In this document: piece after piece, positions 43,575 through 56,595 of the stretch | How the letters are laid out: every line of letters begins with the position of its first letter | How positions within the stretch are numbered: the stretch's first letter is position 1 | Source: Lolium rigidum | Lineage: Eukaryota; Streptophyta; Magnoliopsida; Poales; Poaceae | NCBI RefSeq assembly: GCF_022539505.1 | Contig: NC_061510.1 | Location: 38,217,047 to 38,281,046, forward strand | Direction: 5' to 3' | DNA length: 64,000 nucleotides | Made by a program: the position numbers and the translations under genes | Notes under the pieces: model-generated | Database searches by the model: none | What the model was told of the DNA's origin: nothing | Seen by the model: only the letters and a program-made list of their open reading frames with translations

Positions 43575-45285
43575 TGATGTCTACGGGAGCTTCTATTCTT
43601 GTAGACAGTGTTGGGCCTCCAAGAGCAGAGGTTTGTAGAACAGCAGCAAGTTTCCCTTAAGTGGATCACCCAAGGTTTATCGAACTCAGGGAGGAAGAGG
43701 TCAAAGATATCCCTCTCATGCAACCCCGCAACCACAAAGCAAGAAGTCTCTTGTGTCCCCAACACACCTAATAGGTGCACTAGTTCGGCGAAGAGATAGT
43801 GAAATACAGGTGGTATGAATAAGTAGTAGCAACGGCACCGTAAAAGTGCTTTGCCCAGGACAAGTAAACAAGCAAGTAGTAACGCAGCGTAAGTAACGCA
43901 GCAGTAGTAACACAGTAAAACAGTAAACAAGCAGCGATAGCGTATTTAGGAACAAGGCCTAGGGAATAGACTTTCACTAGTGGACACTCTCAACTTTGAT
44001 CACATAACAGAATAGATAAATGCATACTCTACACTTTTATTGGATGATGAACACATTGCGTAGGATTACACGAACCCTCAATGCCGGAGTTAACAAGCTC
44101 CACAATAATGCTCATATTTTAGTAACCTTTAGTGTAAGATAGATCAAAAGACTAAACCAAGTACTAACATAGCATGCACACTCGTCACCTTCATGCATAT
44201 GTAGGAGGAATAGATCACATCAATACAATCATAGCAATAGTTAACTTCACAATCTACAAGAGATCATGATCATAGCATAAACCAAGTACTAACACGGTGC
44301 ACACACTGTCACCTTTGCACACATGCAGGAGGAATAAAACTACTTTAATAACATTGCTAGAGTAGCACATAGATAAATTGTGATACAAACACATTGCAAT
44401 CATAAAGAGATATAAATAAGCACCTCACTATGCCATTCAACAGTGAATAAGTATTCTGTGAAATATAGCCTAAGAGACCCACACGGTGCACACATCGTCA
44501 CCTTTACACACGTGGGACAAGGAGTCTCCGGAGATCACATAAGTAAAACTCACTTGACTAGCATAATGACATCTAGATTACAAGCATCATCATATGAATC
44601 TCAATCATGTAAGGCAGCTCATGAGATTATTGTATTGAAGCACATAGGAGAGAGATTAACCACATAGCTACCGGTACAGCCCCAAGCCTCGATGGAGAAC
44701 TACTCCCTCCTCATGGGAGCAAGCAGCGGTGATGAAGATGGCGGTGGAGATGGCAGCGGTGTCGATGGAGAAGCCTTCCGGGGCACTTCCCCGCTCCGGC
44801 AGGGTGCCGGAACGAGACTCCCGTCCCCCGCATCTTGGCTTCGCGATGGCGGCGGCTCCGGAAGGTTTTCCGTATCGTGGTTTTTCGCCTCGTGGTTTTC
44901 GCGACGGAGGCTTTATATAGGCGAAGAGGCGGCGCAGAGGGTCGAAGGGGTGGCCACACCATAGGCCGGCGCGGCCGGGGCCCGTGCCGCGCCACCCTAT
45001 CATCCGGGGCCCACAGGGCCCCCTCCGGCGGCTCTCGGGTGTTCCGGATGCTTCCGGTGAAAATAGGAACCCGGGTCTTGATTTCGTCCGATTCCGAGAA
45101 TATTTCGTTACTAGGATTTCTGAAACCAAAAACAGCAGAAACATGAACCGGCTCTTCGGCATCTTGTTAATAGGTTAGTTCCGTAAAATGCACGAATATG
45201 ACATAAAGTGTGCATAAAACATGTAGGTATCATCAATAATATGGCATAGAACATAAGAAATTATCGATACGTCGGAGACGTATCA
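43575..45285 (-). repeat. 3' LTR of W
   Basis: 1,711 bp, complete. It pairs with the split LTR on the right, with scattered small differences. Confidence 0.9.
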
Positions 45286-47876
45286 AGCATCCCCAAGCTT
45301 AGTTCTGCTCGTCCCGAGCAGGTAAAACGATAACAAAGATAATTTCTGAAGTGATATGCCATCATAACCTTGATCATACTATTGTAAAGCATATGAGATG
45401 AATGCAGCGATTCAAAACAATATTAATGCAATGAGTAAACAATTGAATCATATAGCAAAGACTTTTCATGAATAGTACTTTCAAGACAAGCATCAATAAG
45501 TCTTGCATAAGAGTTACTCATAAAGCAATAAATCAAAGTAAAGGTATTGAAGCAACACAAAGGAAGATTAAGTTTCAGCGGTTGCTTTCAGCTTGTAACA
45601 TGTATATCTCATGGATAATAGTCAACATAGAGTAATATAACAAGTACAATATGCAAGTATGTAGGAATCAATGCACAGTTCACACAAGTGTTTGCTTCTT
45701 GAGGTGGAGAGAGATAGGTGAACCGACTCAACATAAAAGTAAAAAGAATGGTCCTTCAAAGAGGAAAGCATCGATTGCTATATTTGTGCTAGAGCTTTTA
45801 TTTTGGAAACATGAAACAATTTTGTCAACGGTAGTAATAAAGCATATGAGTTATGTACATTATATCTTACAAGTTGCAAGTCTCATGCATAGTATACTAA
45901 TAGTGCCCGCACCTTGTCCTAATTAACTTGGACTACCGGATCTTTGCAATGCACATGTTTTGACCAAGTGTCACAATGGGGTACCTCCATGCCGCCCGTA
46001 CAAAGGTCTAAGGAGAAAGCTCGCATTTTGGATTTCTCGCTTTTGATTATTCTCAACTTAGACATCCATACCGGGACAACATGGACAATGAGATAATGGA
46101 CTCCTCTTTAATGCATAAGCATGTGGCAACAATTATTATTCTCATATGAGATTGAGGATGTGTGTCCAAAACTCGAAACTTCCACCATGATTCATGGCTT
46201 TAGTTAGTGGCCCAATGTTCTTCTCTAACAATATGCATGCTCCAACCATTAAGGTGGTAGATCTCTCTTACTTCAGTACAAGACGGACATGCATAGCAAC
46301 TCACATGATATCCAACAAAGAATAGTTGATGGCGTCCCTCAAAACATGGTTATCGCACAACAAGCAACTTAATAAGAGATAAAGTGCATAAGTACATATT
46401 CAATACCACAATAGTTTTTAAGCTATTTGTCCCATGAGCTATATATTGCAAAGGTGAATGATGGAATTTTAAAGGTAGCACTCAAGCAATTTACTTTGGA
46501 ATGGCGGATAAATACCATGTAGTAGGTAGGTATGGTGGACACAAATGGCATAGTGGTTGGCTCAAGGATTTTGGATGCATGAGAAGTATTCCCTCTCGAT
46601 ACAAGGTTTAGGCTAGCAAGGTTATTTGAAACAAACACAAGGATGAACGGTACAGACAAAACTCACATAAAAGACATATGGTAAACATTATAAGACTCCA
46701 TACCGTCTTCCTTGTTGTTCAAAACTCAATACTAGATGTTATCTAGACTCTAGAGGAACCAAATATGCAAACCAAATTAGCAAGCTCTAAGTATTTCTTC
46801 ATTAATGGGTGCAAAGTATATGATGCAAGAGCTTAAACATGAGCACAACAATTGCCAAGTATCAAATTATCCAAGACATTTTAGAGTTACTACATGTAGC
46901 ATTTTCCAATTCCAACCATATAACAATTTAAAGAAGATGAAACTTCGCCATGAATACTATGAGTAGAGCCTAAGGACATATTTGTCCATATGCTACAGCG
47001 GAGCGTGTCTCTCTCCCATAAAGTGAATGCTAGGATCCATTTTATTCAAATAAAACAAAAAATAAAAACAAACCGACGCTCCAAGCAAAGTACATAAGAT
47101 GTGACGGAATAAAAATATAGTTTCAGGGAGGAACCCGATAATGTTGTCGATGAAGAAGGGGATGCCTTGGGCATCCCCAAGCTTAGACGCTTGAGTCTTC
47201 TTATAATATGCAGGGTGAACCACCGGGGCATCCCCAAGCTTAGAGCTTTCACTCTCCTTGATCATATTGCATCATACTCCTCTCTTGATCCTTGAAAACT
47301 TCCTCCACACCAAACTCGAAACAACTCATTAGAGGGTTAGTGCATAATAAAAATTCACATGTTCAGAGGTGACACAATCATTCTTAACACTTCTGGACAT
47401 TGCATAAAGCTACCGGATATTAATGGATCAAAGAAATTCATCCAACATAGCAAAAGAGGCAATGCGAAATAAAAGACAGAATCTGTCAAAACAGAACAGT
47501 CCGTAAAGATGGATTTTATTAGGCCACCAGACTTGCTCAAACGAAAATGCTCAAATTGAATGAAAGTTGCGTATATATCCGAGGATCATGCTCGTAAATT
47601 GGCTTAATTTTCTCGAGCTACCTACAGGGAGATAGACCCAGCATTCGTGACAGCAAAGAAATCTGAACTGCGCAGTAATCCAAATCTAGTACTTACTTTT
47701 CTATCAAAGACTTTACTTGGCACAACAAAACATAAAACTAAGATAAGGAGAGGTTGCTACAGTAGTAAAAAACTTCCAAGACACAAATATAAAACAAAGT
47801 ACTGTAGCAAAATATCACATGGGTTATCTCCCAAGAAGTTCTTTCTTTATAGCCGTTAAGATGGGCTCAAGCAGCT

Positions 47877-48500
47877 TTAATGATGCACTCGCAAGAAATA
47901 GTATTTGAAGCAAAAGAGAGCATCAAGAGGCAAATTCAAAACACATTTAAGTCTAACATGCTTCCTATGCATAGAAATCTTGTAAATAAACAAGTTCATG
48001 AAGAGCAAAGTAACAAGCATAGGAAGATAAAACAAGTGTAGCTTCAAAAATTTCAGCACATAGAGAGGCATTTTAGTAACATGAAAATTTCTACAACCAT
48101 ATTTTCCTCTCTCATAATAACTTTCAGTAGCATCATGAGCAAACTCAACAATATAACTATCACATAAAGCATTCTTATCATGAGTCTCATGCATAAAATT
48201 ATTACTCTCCACGTAAGCATAATCAATTTTATTAGTAATAGCGGGAGCAAATTCAACAAAGTAGCTATCATTATTATTCTCATCAAGTGTAGGAGGCATA
48301 GTATAATCACAATAAAATTTACTCTCCATAGTAGGTTGTACCAAAAGACCACTATCATTATAATCATAAATAGGAGGCAAAGTATCATCAAAGAAAATTT
48401 TCTCCTCAATGCTTGGGGGACTAAAAAGATCATGAAAACCAGCTTCCCCAAGCTTAGAACTTTCTATATCATTATCAACAATGGTGTTCAAAGCGTTCAT
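47877..48500 (-). CDS. W internal ORF, 207 aa, unknown function
   Basis: Open from MNALNTIVDND near 48500 to a stop at 47877. The N-terminal half is acidic with repeated FFDDTLPPIYDYND-type motifs (PPI-Y-D twice), then SYIVEFAHDATESYYERGKYG. A hydrophobic segment follows (LKLHLFYLPMLVTLLFMNLF) that looks like a membrane helix, and the end is Cys/Arg-rich. It is not gag, protease, RT or integrase as I know them. From memory, similar frames recur in Triticeae Gypsy-type elements. The uninterrupted frame in an otherwise noncoding element suggests retained function or youth. Confidence 0.55.
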   Translation of the reverse strand: MNALNTIVDNDIESSKLGEAGFHDLFSPPSIEEKIFFDDTLPPIYDYNDSGLLVQPTMESKFYCDYTMPPTLDENNNDSYFVEFAPAITNKIDYAYVESNNFMHETHDKNALCDSYIVEFAHDATESYYERGKYGCRNFHVTKMPLYVLKFLKLHLFYLPMLVTLLFMNLFIYKISMHRKHVRLKCVLNLPLDALFCFKYYFLRVHH

Positions 48501-48776
48501 ACTAATATTACTACCAAAGATGCAAATAAGATTTCATAGTTTTTTTAATTTTCGCATCAAACAATCCATGTTTTAAATCAGGAAATAGAATAAGAAGCTC
48601 ACTCTTGTACATTATGCCAAACTAGTGTAAACAAGAAACAAAAAGATGCAATTGCAGGATCTAAAGGAAATAGCTTTGAGCACTCACACAATGGTGCCAG
48701 AAAAGTACTGTTACCTGGGACCGGAGTATGAGTGCCTTTTACCTTTCCTCCCCGGCAACGGCGCCAGAAAATAGCT

Positions 48777-49739
48777 TGATGTCTACGGGAGCTTCTATTC
48801 TTGTAGACAGTGTTGGGCCTCCAAGAGCAGAGGTTTGTAGAACAAGCAGCAAGTTTCCCTTAAGTGGATCACCCAAGGTTTATCGAACTCGTGGAGGAAG
48901 AGGTCAAAGATATCCCTCTCATGCAACCCCGCAACCACAAAGCAAGAAGTCTCTTGTGTCCCCAACACACCTAATAGGTGCACTAGTTCGGCGAAGAGAT
49001 AGTGAAATACAGGTGGTATGAATAAGTAGTAGCAACGGCACCTGTAAAAGTGCTTTGCCCAGGATAGTAAACAAGCAGTAGTAACGCTAGCTAGAAGTAA
49101 CGCAGCAAGTAGTAACACAAGAAAACAAGAAACAAGCAGCGATAGTAGTATTTAGGAACAAGGCCTAGGGAATAGACTTTCACTAGTGGACACTCTCAAC
49201 TTTGATCACATAACAGAATAGATAAATGCATACTCTACACTTTTATTGGATGATGAACACATTGCGTAGGATTACACGAACCCTCAATGCCGGAGTTAAC
49301 AAGCTCCACAATAATGCTCATATTTTAGTAACCTTTAGTGTAAGATAGATCAAAAGACTAAACCAAGTACTAACATAGCATGCACACTGTCACCTTCATG
49401 CATATGTAGGAGGAATAGATCACATCAATACAATCATAGCAATAGTTAACTTCACAATCTACAAGAGATCATGATCATAGCATAAACCAAGTACTAACAC
49501 GGTGCACACACTGTCACCTTTGCACACATGCAGGAGGAATAAAACTACTTTAATAACATTGCTAGAGTAGCACATAGATAAATTGTGATACAAACACATT
49601 GCAATCATAAAGAGATATAAATAAGCACCTCACTATGCCATTCAACAGTGAATAAGTATTCTGTGAAATATAGCCTAAGAGACCCACACGGTGCACACAC
49701 TGTCACCTTTACACACGTGGGACAAGGAGTCTCCGGAGA
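48777..49739 (-). repeat. 5' LTR of W, left portion
   Basis: The LTR continues at 57768-58518 after the inserted V. GGAGA at 49735-49739 is repeated at 57763-57767. Confidence 0.9.
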
Positions 49740-50909
49740 TGTTGACGTCAGAAACCCACTGGCGGGCAGAGACGGGCAACACCGTAGAGCCGGGAACAAC
49801 TAGGGCTGCGGCTGGCCCTAGTCCCTCTGAGCGACGGCCCGCAAAGCCTCCTGGTCGCACGCGCCGATGTTTATCACAAGGGCGTGCCACCCGACCTATA
49901 CCTCGGTCGGGAAGGTGTGGATGATGCCTCGCTTAGTTTCCTGCAGGGCACACACGTAAACGTTAAATACGAGCCTCGATCGGCTCTCGTGTTATCCTGT
50001 GAATCGGCTCAAAGAGCCGATCCACCCATGATTCAGACGAGGTGTCCGAATATATGGTGGTCGTGCTTGATCAAGGTAAAGCTGATTAGATCTACGACGA
50101 TCTGGGGTTTTCACCGCATAATCGGATCATCCTACTCACGATCGGGCCTCGCGCTCGCGCACGGTGACCGTAAGCCGATCCTAGACAGTGGCCTAAAAAC
50201 CAACACGAGGTTGATCCCCGGAACATCCGTTCTAGGACTAGCAAACGCCACCCTACACGCCGCCGGATCCTCCGACCCTTTGTAAGGCCTAACTATTGCG
50301 TATATTAAACTAATCCTTGTAGAACAAAGAGCAATCGTAACGGACCAGATCTACTAAACTATGATCAAGCGGGTGCCGCCCCTACACCTAAGATAGGTGT
50401 AGGGCGGCTAGACATGCAAGGGTCGCACTACGAAAGCATGTAATATGAAGAACAATGCTAACCCTAACATGTCTAAGATAACTACGTTGCTCGCCATCAA
50501 AAAGGCTTCAAGCACGAGCAACGCATGAACAACGTAGGCAAGCTAGTGCTGCCTAGATCGCAAGATGCGATCTAGGCAGCATGATGCTTACCGGTAGAAA
50601 CCCTCGAGACGAAGGAGTTGGCGATGCGCCGAGATTTGTTTGTGGTTGAACGTTGGTTGTTGTTTATTCCATAAACCCTAGATACATATTTATAGTCCGG
50701 GGGACTTTCTATGTGGGCGTGCACTAAACCGTGCACGAGTAAGATTCTAACTTCTAAACTAAGATGCGATCTAATATGTTACGTATACACGGGCAATTAA
50801 GCCCAACTTGGTAAAAGGCCGATTCACATATTTCTCCTATATATATATTCTTTACGTCCATCTTGATCGCGGCCCACCTCTCGACTCGGTCAAATTCTCG
50901 GTGATAACA
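49740..50909 (-). repeat. 3' LTR of V (left)
   Basis: 1,170 bp, paired with 56596-57762. Includes the palindrome-rich block CTAGATCGCAAGATGCGATC near 50553-50572. Confidence 0.9.
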
Positions 50910-51193
50910 CATGCCCCCCTGGTTTTGGAAATGACATTTCCAAAATCATTATGCCTTTCTTTCATCGGGTCATGTCGTGGCAAAACCGTCGCAGTATCCG
51001 TTAATCATGATGACTTGCCTTCTCAACTTCTCCGCGTGACTTGGCAGTCTTTTCTCTTTCTTTCAAACACCACTTCCTCGGAAACTGCTGTGGCATTGAA
51101 TTCCCACTATATCCCCTTTTATTTAACCGCTATGAACAGCTTCGCTTTGCACCTCCTTCGCATTAGCAGTCCAAAAGCCCTCCCTGCGCCACC

Positions 51194-51703
51194 ATGTCTT
51201 CTTCCTCCTCTGCTCCATCGGATCCTTCCAGCCAGTCCTCCACGTCTCGTGAGCCGACGCCGGAGTACAACCCGGCGGAGGTCCATGCGGCCAATACCCG
51301 TCGCGCCATTGCGGCCGGGGAGGAGTCAGACCATGACTTCTCCATCTGGTCCGAGGACGACCAGTCCTCGACAGACGGGGAGAGCGACCTCCGCTTCCTC
51401 GCCGACGGGGAATCGGAGGAGGAGAGCGATGACGATCGCTTCTCCTGGGATGACTTCACCTCCGAGGGAGCGGAGGAGGAGGAAGAGGAGGAGGAGGACG
51501 ACGACGACAGCCCCTCCGACGAGCCGCCGGCCAAGCGGTTCCGCCCCGGCCGGGCAACCTTAGCGACTTCGACGGCCGATGAGGACGACGCCGACGAAGA
51601 AGACGAGGACAACGAGGGCCCGGTCGGCGGCCATTGGAGCGACGACGAGCCCGCCGGGAGCAGCGCCGACAGCCGGCGACGACGGCGACGACGAGGGCGG
51701 TGA
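51194..51703 (+). CDS. Antisense acidic protein ORF in V, 169 aa
   Basis: The ATG lies in a strong context (GCGCCACCATGTC) about 70-85 bases downstream of TATA-like sequences (CTATATCC 51107-51114, TTTTATTTAA 51117-51126). The product is Ser-rich at the start (SSSSSAPSDPSSQSSTSREP). It continues through TRRAIAAGEESDHDFSIWSE and long Glu/Asp runs, then a basic PPAKRFRPGR resembling a nuclear signal, and ends SRRRRRRRGR. It is probably disordered. The strand is opposite to gag. No homology is recognised. It may be a captured gene or an accessory ORF of this retrotransposon family. A likely 3'UTR with TATTAATGAAGAA lies near 51814. Confidence 0.5.
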   Translation: MSSSSSAPSDPSSQSSTSREPTPEYNPAEVHAANTRRAIAAGEESDHDFSIWSEDDQSSTDGESDLRFLADGESEEESDDDRFSWDDFTSEGAEEEEEEEEDDDDSPSDEPPAKRFRPGRATLATSTADEDDADEEDEDNEGPVGGHWSDDEPAGSSADSRRRRRRRGR

Positions 51704-52872
51704 CGGCCCGTAGATAGGACCTCTAGCATAGGGCAGTAGTAGTAGATGGGGCAATGTATCCCCTAGTATTTCCTTCTGAGAGTAATCAGCTCTTTGATGT
51801 AAGAAATCCCGCCTATTAATGAAGAACTTTTCCCCAATCCGATTTTGCTGATTTCCTTTGAGCTTAATTTAGCCGATTCCCCCTCATACTGACCTTGCCG
51901 ATTCGTCCCCTTTGCCAACGCGTAATGAGCCGATAGCAACGCATCGGTCCTTCGACATTTACCCTTCCATTCTTCAACTGATGATTCTCTTTCCGGTAGA
52001 TACTGTGGGACTTCCAAGAGAGCCCTTAGATTTCTCCCACCAGTTTCAGCGATCCTTCTTAGCGAGCGCTCATCATTTTGTGAAGAAGTTTGCAACGGAG
52101 ATCAGCCGACGGTACCCCAATCGGTTCCTCAATAGAGCATCTACCAGGCTTGTTGCCCCCCGAGTCTCAGCCAAGGCAAAGCAGAAACAAGGATACGCCA
52201 ATTAGCTGTATGGACCTGGGCTTGATCGTGCGTGGGGAAGTTCCTTATGCAGAGCCAGCCGATTTGAACATAAATCGGCTTCTCAAAGCGGAGAGCCTTC
52301 AAGGTGAGCTGCCCCCCGAGCTTCTTCGGTTCTTCCCGCGCCTTGCCGCTAGATCGGCTCCTTTCATTTGGTAGATCTGATGCGATCCATCCTTGACCTG
52401 ATCCGTACGTCCAGGCTGCTCCTGGCATTGCTCTTGAAGAGAAGATCCGAGCTCTTATTCCTCTTGAGTCGATGGCCACGCATCGGCTTTCATATCCTTA
52501 AGTCGATGTCTGTTGCATCGGCTGTGCTCGAAAATTTTCGAATTTTCAGAATTTTTGCCGACTGGTGCATCGGCCCCCATACTCCAATACCCGTCACCAA
52601 AGATGAGATGGGATAATTCTACTGCATATCCTCGTGTTCTATCCACTCGGTGCCCCCCCGAGCCGATTCTGTCAAGAGAATTGATGGTATCGGCTCCGTT
52701 GGATAACATGTTGAACCCAAGCAGAACGGTGGGTGAGGATAATTTTGGCCGATTGCTGGAATCGGCCTCCACGTTGCTTGCTCGGTGAAGGTTTTGTAGG
52801 TTCTTTTTCACAGATTTTTGGGGCCGATCACAAGGATCAGCCTCGCCATGTTTGCTCATTGACATGTTCTTG

Positions 52873-55800
52873 CTACTCGTTCAGGCCGGTAGACCGAACC
52901 AGCCCAATCTCTGACTTTATCATGTTGGTGCGCTTGCTGTCGTCCACCTTGAGTGCATCGTGTGATCGTGGAGCGCTAAGCTTTGTCGGAAGAACGAGCA
53001 CCATGTTTGTGCCAGCCGATGTTTCATCATCGGCTTTCCTTTGCTTGGGGCGCCACTCCATTTTTCGTGGACGACCCTCTTCATCCAGGGTTCGCCGAAC
53101 CTTCGCAGCCGCATCAGGCCTTGCTTTCCTCAATGTATGCAAGTATAACCTCTCGGCTTCTTCCGGGCCGCGCAATCGTTGAACCCTGCGTTTCGGGAAC
53201 GGCCGAGTCCATCGTGGCACCACCTTGGCCGGTGGTACCTGTCTTCTTCTTCTCCCTCGTCTTCTCGAATCTTCGAGATCTTCCAACCGAGGGGACTCAG
53301 CTCGTTTGCTTTGTGGCGGGAGAGGTCCTAAGCGCTCGAACACGGACACGTTGGCTGCCTCCTTCTTCTTCCGGTTGCATTCTGGGCAATTGCCGATTGT
53401 TGGCAATCGGCTCATTCCTGAATCCCAGCAGTGCCTGAAGAAAGGACAATCCCAGTGCCTGTCCTCGTCGTCCTGCTCCCTTGCCTTTCCCTTGGCACAA
53501 CGCTCGTGCTCCTCCTCACCGCGATTCTGCCGACGATGTCTTCTGGCTTCTCTAGCCAGACGATCTCTTTCATCATCATCGCTGGACCGTCGGCGTTGGT
53601 CGTACTGACCTACATACTTGTTGAGGAGGTGATCAGAGAGAGGTCGCTGATATCTTATGTTCTTCACTTCTCCCTCTCGTGACGTAGCGCTTGCCGTCTT
53701 GGCGGAGCCGATCGCGTGGAGCGGCTTCCTCTCGTATCTTTGCTATGAGAGCAGCTGCCCTCATCTCCATCCTTGCCGCCGTGGTGTCCAAGATCTACCG
53801 TGTTGATATTGCACAGAAACCCGGCCGGCACCCCGCATGGCAAGCATACTCCACCATGTTTACGGCGGGGAAGGGCTGGGTATCGACCTTCATGGCGTAC
53901 TGGTTGAAAATTAGACGCCCGTTCTCTATCGCCGCTTGGATGTGCTGACGCCACACCCTGCAGTCGTTGGTGGCATGGGAGAGCGAGTTATGCCATTTTG
54001 CAGTATGGCTTTCCATTCAGCTCTTGCGCCGTGGGAAACTTGAGACCTTCGGTATCTTCAACTCGCTTTTCCTTGAGTAGGAGGTCGAAGATTTGCTCAG
54101 TCTTGGTCACGTCAAAATCAAATCCCCGGGCGGGCCCGGTGGCTTTACCCATTTGCAGGACACGGGGTTCCTCCCCGAGTCCACTCAGCCATCGCTACTT
54201 CTTGGTCTCCCCGCAGAACTTCGTCTTCCTCTCGCATCGACTCGTGGCTATCGCACGCTTGAACTTGTCTTGGCACAGTCCGGGTGGCGCTCGTTCATAT
54301 GCTGAAAGTTTCCGAACCACGTGCGCCGCCGAGGGATAATCTGCTTGGGAGGCCATGTCCTTGAGCTGTGTTGCAAGGCCCGCTACCGCCAACTCGATCG
54401 CTTCCTTTCAGCTTATACGAACCGAATAGCATCGGTTCCTAAGATTCCCGAAGCGCCGGATGTACTCTCGTCACGCTTCTCCGCGCTTCTGACGTAGCTG
54501 TGCTAGATCGGCAATGCTAGACTCGGAAGCTTCTGAATGATACGGCTGATGGAACTGCTCTTCCAACTCGCTTCCAAGTTTGGATGGAGTTCGGTGGTAG
54601 CGATGTGTACCACCCGAAAGCCGATCCTGTGAGGGACTGTGAGAAGAACCTCACGCGCAACTCATCTGACGCTGAGATCGTGCCCAGCTGTGCCAAATAT
54701 CGGCTCACATGCTTGATGGAGCTGGACCCCTCTGACCCACTAAACTTCGTGAAGTCCGGGAGCCGATATTTGGGTGGCAGCGGGATCAGTTCGTAGCCGT
54801 AGGTGTCGAACCCTGAAGATTCGCCGGGGTGGCATACTTAACCAGCCATGCTTGCTTTTCCGGTTCTAAGCCAACTGCAAGAGCTGGGCCTTGGAGGTTC
54901 GTCGGGGTGGCGTACTTAGCCAGCCACGATTGCTTCTCAGGATCGGCTCCTGACGTTCCTCCTGCCGTTCCAGAGGCCGCTGATACTGCAGCCTGGTTCG
55001 AGAGTGCCCAGCGCGTTGCGGTCCGGTACGTATGCGCACGTGTATCCGTGCGGGATCTCCTTAGGCGGCTCAGGTAGGAATTGGTAGTCACTAGGACCAC
55101 CACCATCCTTGTAGACGACGTATGCCGATGAGCTCGGCAGCTCCGGTGCTGCCCATGCGAATGGCCGGGGCCGGAGCGGCATCTCTCCCTTGAAAGTCCC
55201 CGCAGCTGGTCCCGATGGAGAGTACCGGTGACTCATGATTTCCCGGACGACGCGCGAGCGACACGCTCCAAGGTGTTCACCGGGCTCTCGCAGTGGCGGT
55301 GCAGCGAATGAGCCACCATGTAGTTGATCTCCCCGCCGCAGCCGACCCGGTACGTTCTTCCGACGGGCGGACAGGTCCACTCCATCGAGCGCGCCTTCGG
55401 GTGTGAAACCCTTCCACCCGACGCCATGGGAGCGGGTTCGGTGGAAGGAGCCGATGAGTTCGGCTTCGAGGGTTGCCTTGATCTCGTCATGCTTCTTCTT
55501 GAGCTCATCAGGCAGATCCGCGTACGTGACCGGAGTGTCTTCCGCCATCTCGGATGTAGATGGCGATGTCGTGGATGTCGTCGACCGTCCCACCGGGCGT
55601 GCCGTAATGTGTTGACGTCGAAACCCACCGAACTTTGTGAAGTCCGGGAGCCGATATTTGGGTGGCAGCGGGATCGGTTCGTAGCTGTTGGGGTACGGCT
55701 TGGTGTAGCCGAACGCTTTCCTTTTCGGCATCATACCGAACCGATCTTTCGGAATTGTACAAATCTGATCCGCCGTGATGGCTGAAGGTGTCGAACCTCG

Positions 55801-56590
55801 AAGGTTCACCGGGGTGGCATACTTAACCAGCCATGCTTGCTTTTCCGGTTCTAAGCCAACCGCAGGAGCTGGGCCTTGGAGGTTCGTCGGGGTGGCGTAC
55901 TTAGCCAGCCCACGATTGCTTCTCGGGATCGGCTCCCGACGTTCCTCCCGCCGTTCCGAGAGGCCGCCGATATTGCGGCCTGGTTCGAGAGTGCCCGTGC
56001 GTTGCGGTCCGGTACGTATGCGCACGTGTACCCGTGCGGGATCTCCTTAGGCGGCTCGGTAGGAATTGGTAGTCACTAGGACCACCACCATCCTTGTAGA
56101 CGACGTATGCCGATGAGCTCGGCAGCTCCGGTGCTGCCCATGCGAATGGCTGGGGCTGGAGCGGCATCTCTCCCTTGAAAGTCCCCGTAGCTGGTCCCGA
56201 TGGAGAGTACCGGTGGCTCATGATTTCCTGGACGACGCGCGAGCGACACGCTCCAAAGTGTTCACCAGAGCTCTCGTAGTGGCGGTGCAGCGAATGAGCC
56301 ACCATGTAGTTGATCTCCCGCCGCAGCCGACCGGGTGCGTTCTTCCGACGGGGCGGACAGGTCCACTCCATCGAGCGCGCCTTCGGTGTGAAACCCTTCC
56401 ACCCGACGCCATGGGAGCGGGTTCGGTGGAAGGAGCCGATGAGTTCGGCTTCGAGGGTTGCCTTGATCTCGTCATGCTTCTTCTTGAGCTCATCGTGCAG
56501 ATCCGCGTACGTGACCGGAGTGTCTTCCGCCATCTCGGATGTAGATGGCGATGTCGTGGATGTCGTCGACCGTCCCACCGGGCGTGCCAG
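52873..56590 (-). pseudogene. Gag-like polyprotein of V, broken and partly duplicated
   Basis: On the minus strand, pieces in order are: AEDTPVTYADLHDELKKKHD near 56500, AFAWAAPEL-type and YKDGGGPSDYQFL blocks, MPKRKAFGYTKPYPNSYEPI near 55730, SRYLAQLGTISASDELRVRF and GSAFGWYTSLPP near 54700 (retrotransposon gag domain), and KWHNSLSHATNDCRVWRQ near 54000. Last comes an RHWDCPFFRHCWDSGMS and CPEC cysteine/histidine cluster near 53400. Known: gag packages RNA, and the Cys/His cluster is the nucleocapsid-like part. Many frame changes and stops, and the 5' part occurs twice, so no full product is possible. Confidence 0.75.
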
Positions 56591-56595
56591 GAATG
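54730..56595 (-). repeat. Two-copy direct duplication inside V (about 0.9-1.0 kb unit)
   Basis: 54730-55629 and 55628-56616 share long near-identical blocks with an offset of about 985 (for example GGCATACTTAACCAGCCATG at both). The first copy ends with TGTTGACGTCGAAACCCACC, the LTR terminus, at its right edge (55610-55629). It also lacks about 85 bp near 54800 that the second copy keeps. Confidence 0.85.

Noticed and set aside
51163..51729. Minus-strand 188-aa ORF opposite the acidic gene in V
   Set aside because: Ser/Arg-rich shadow of the acidic runs; no start context or family motif.
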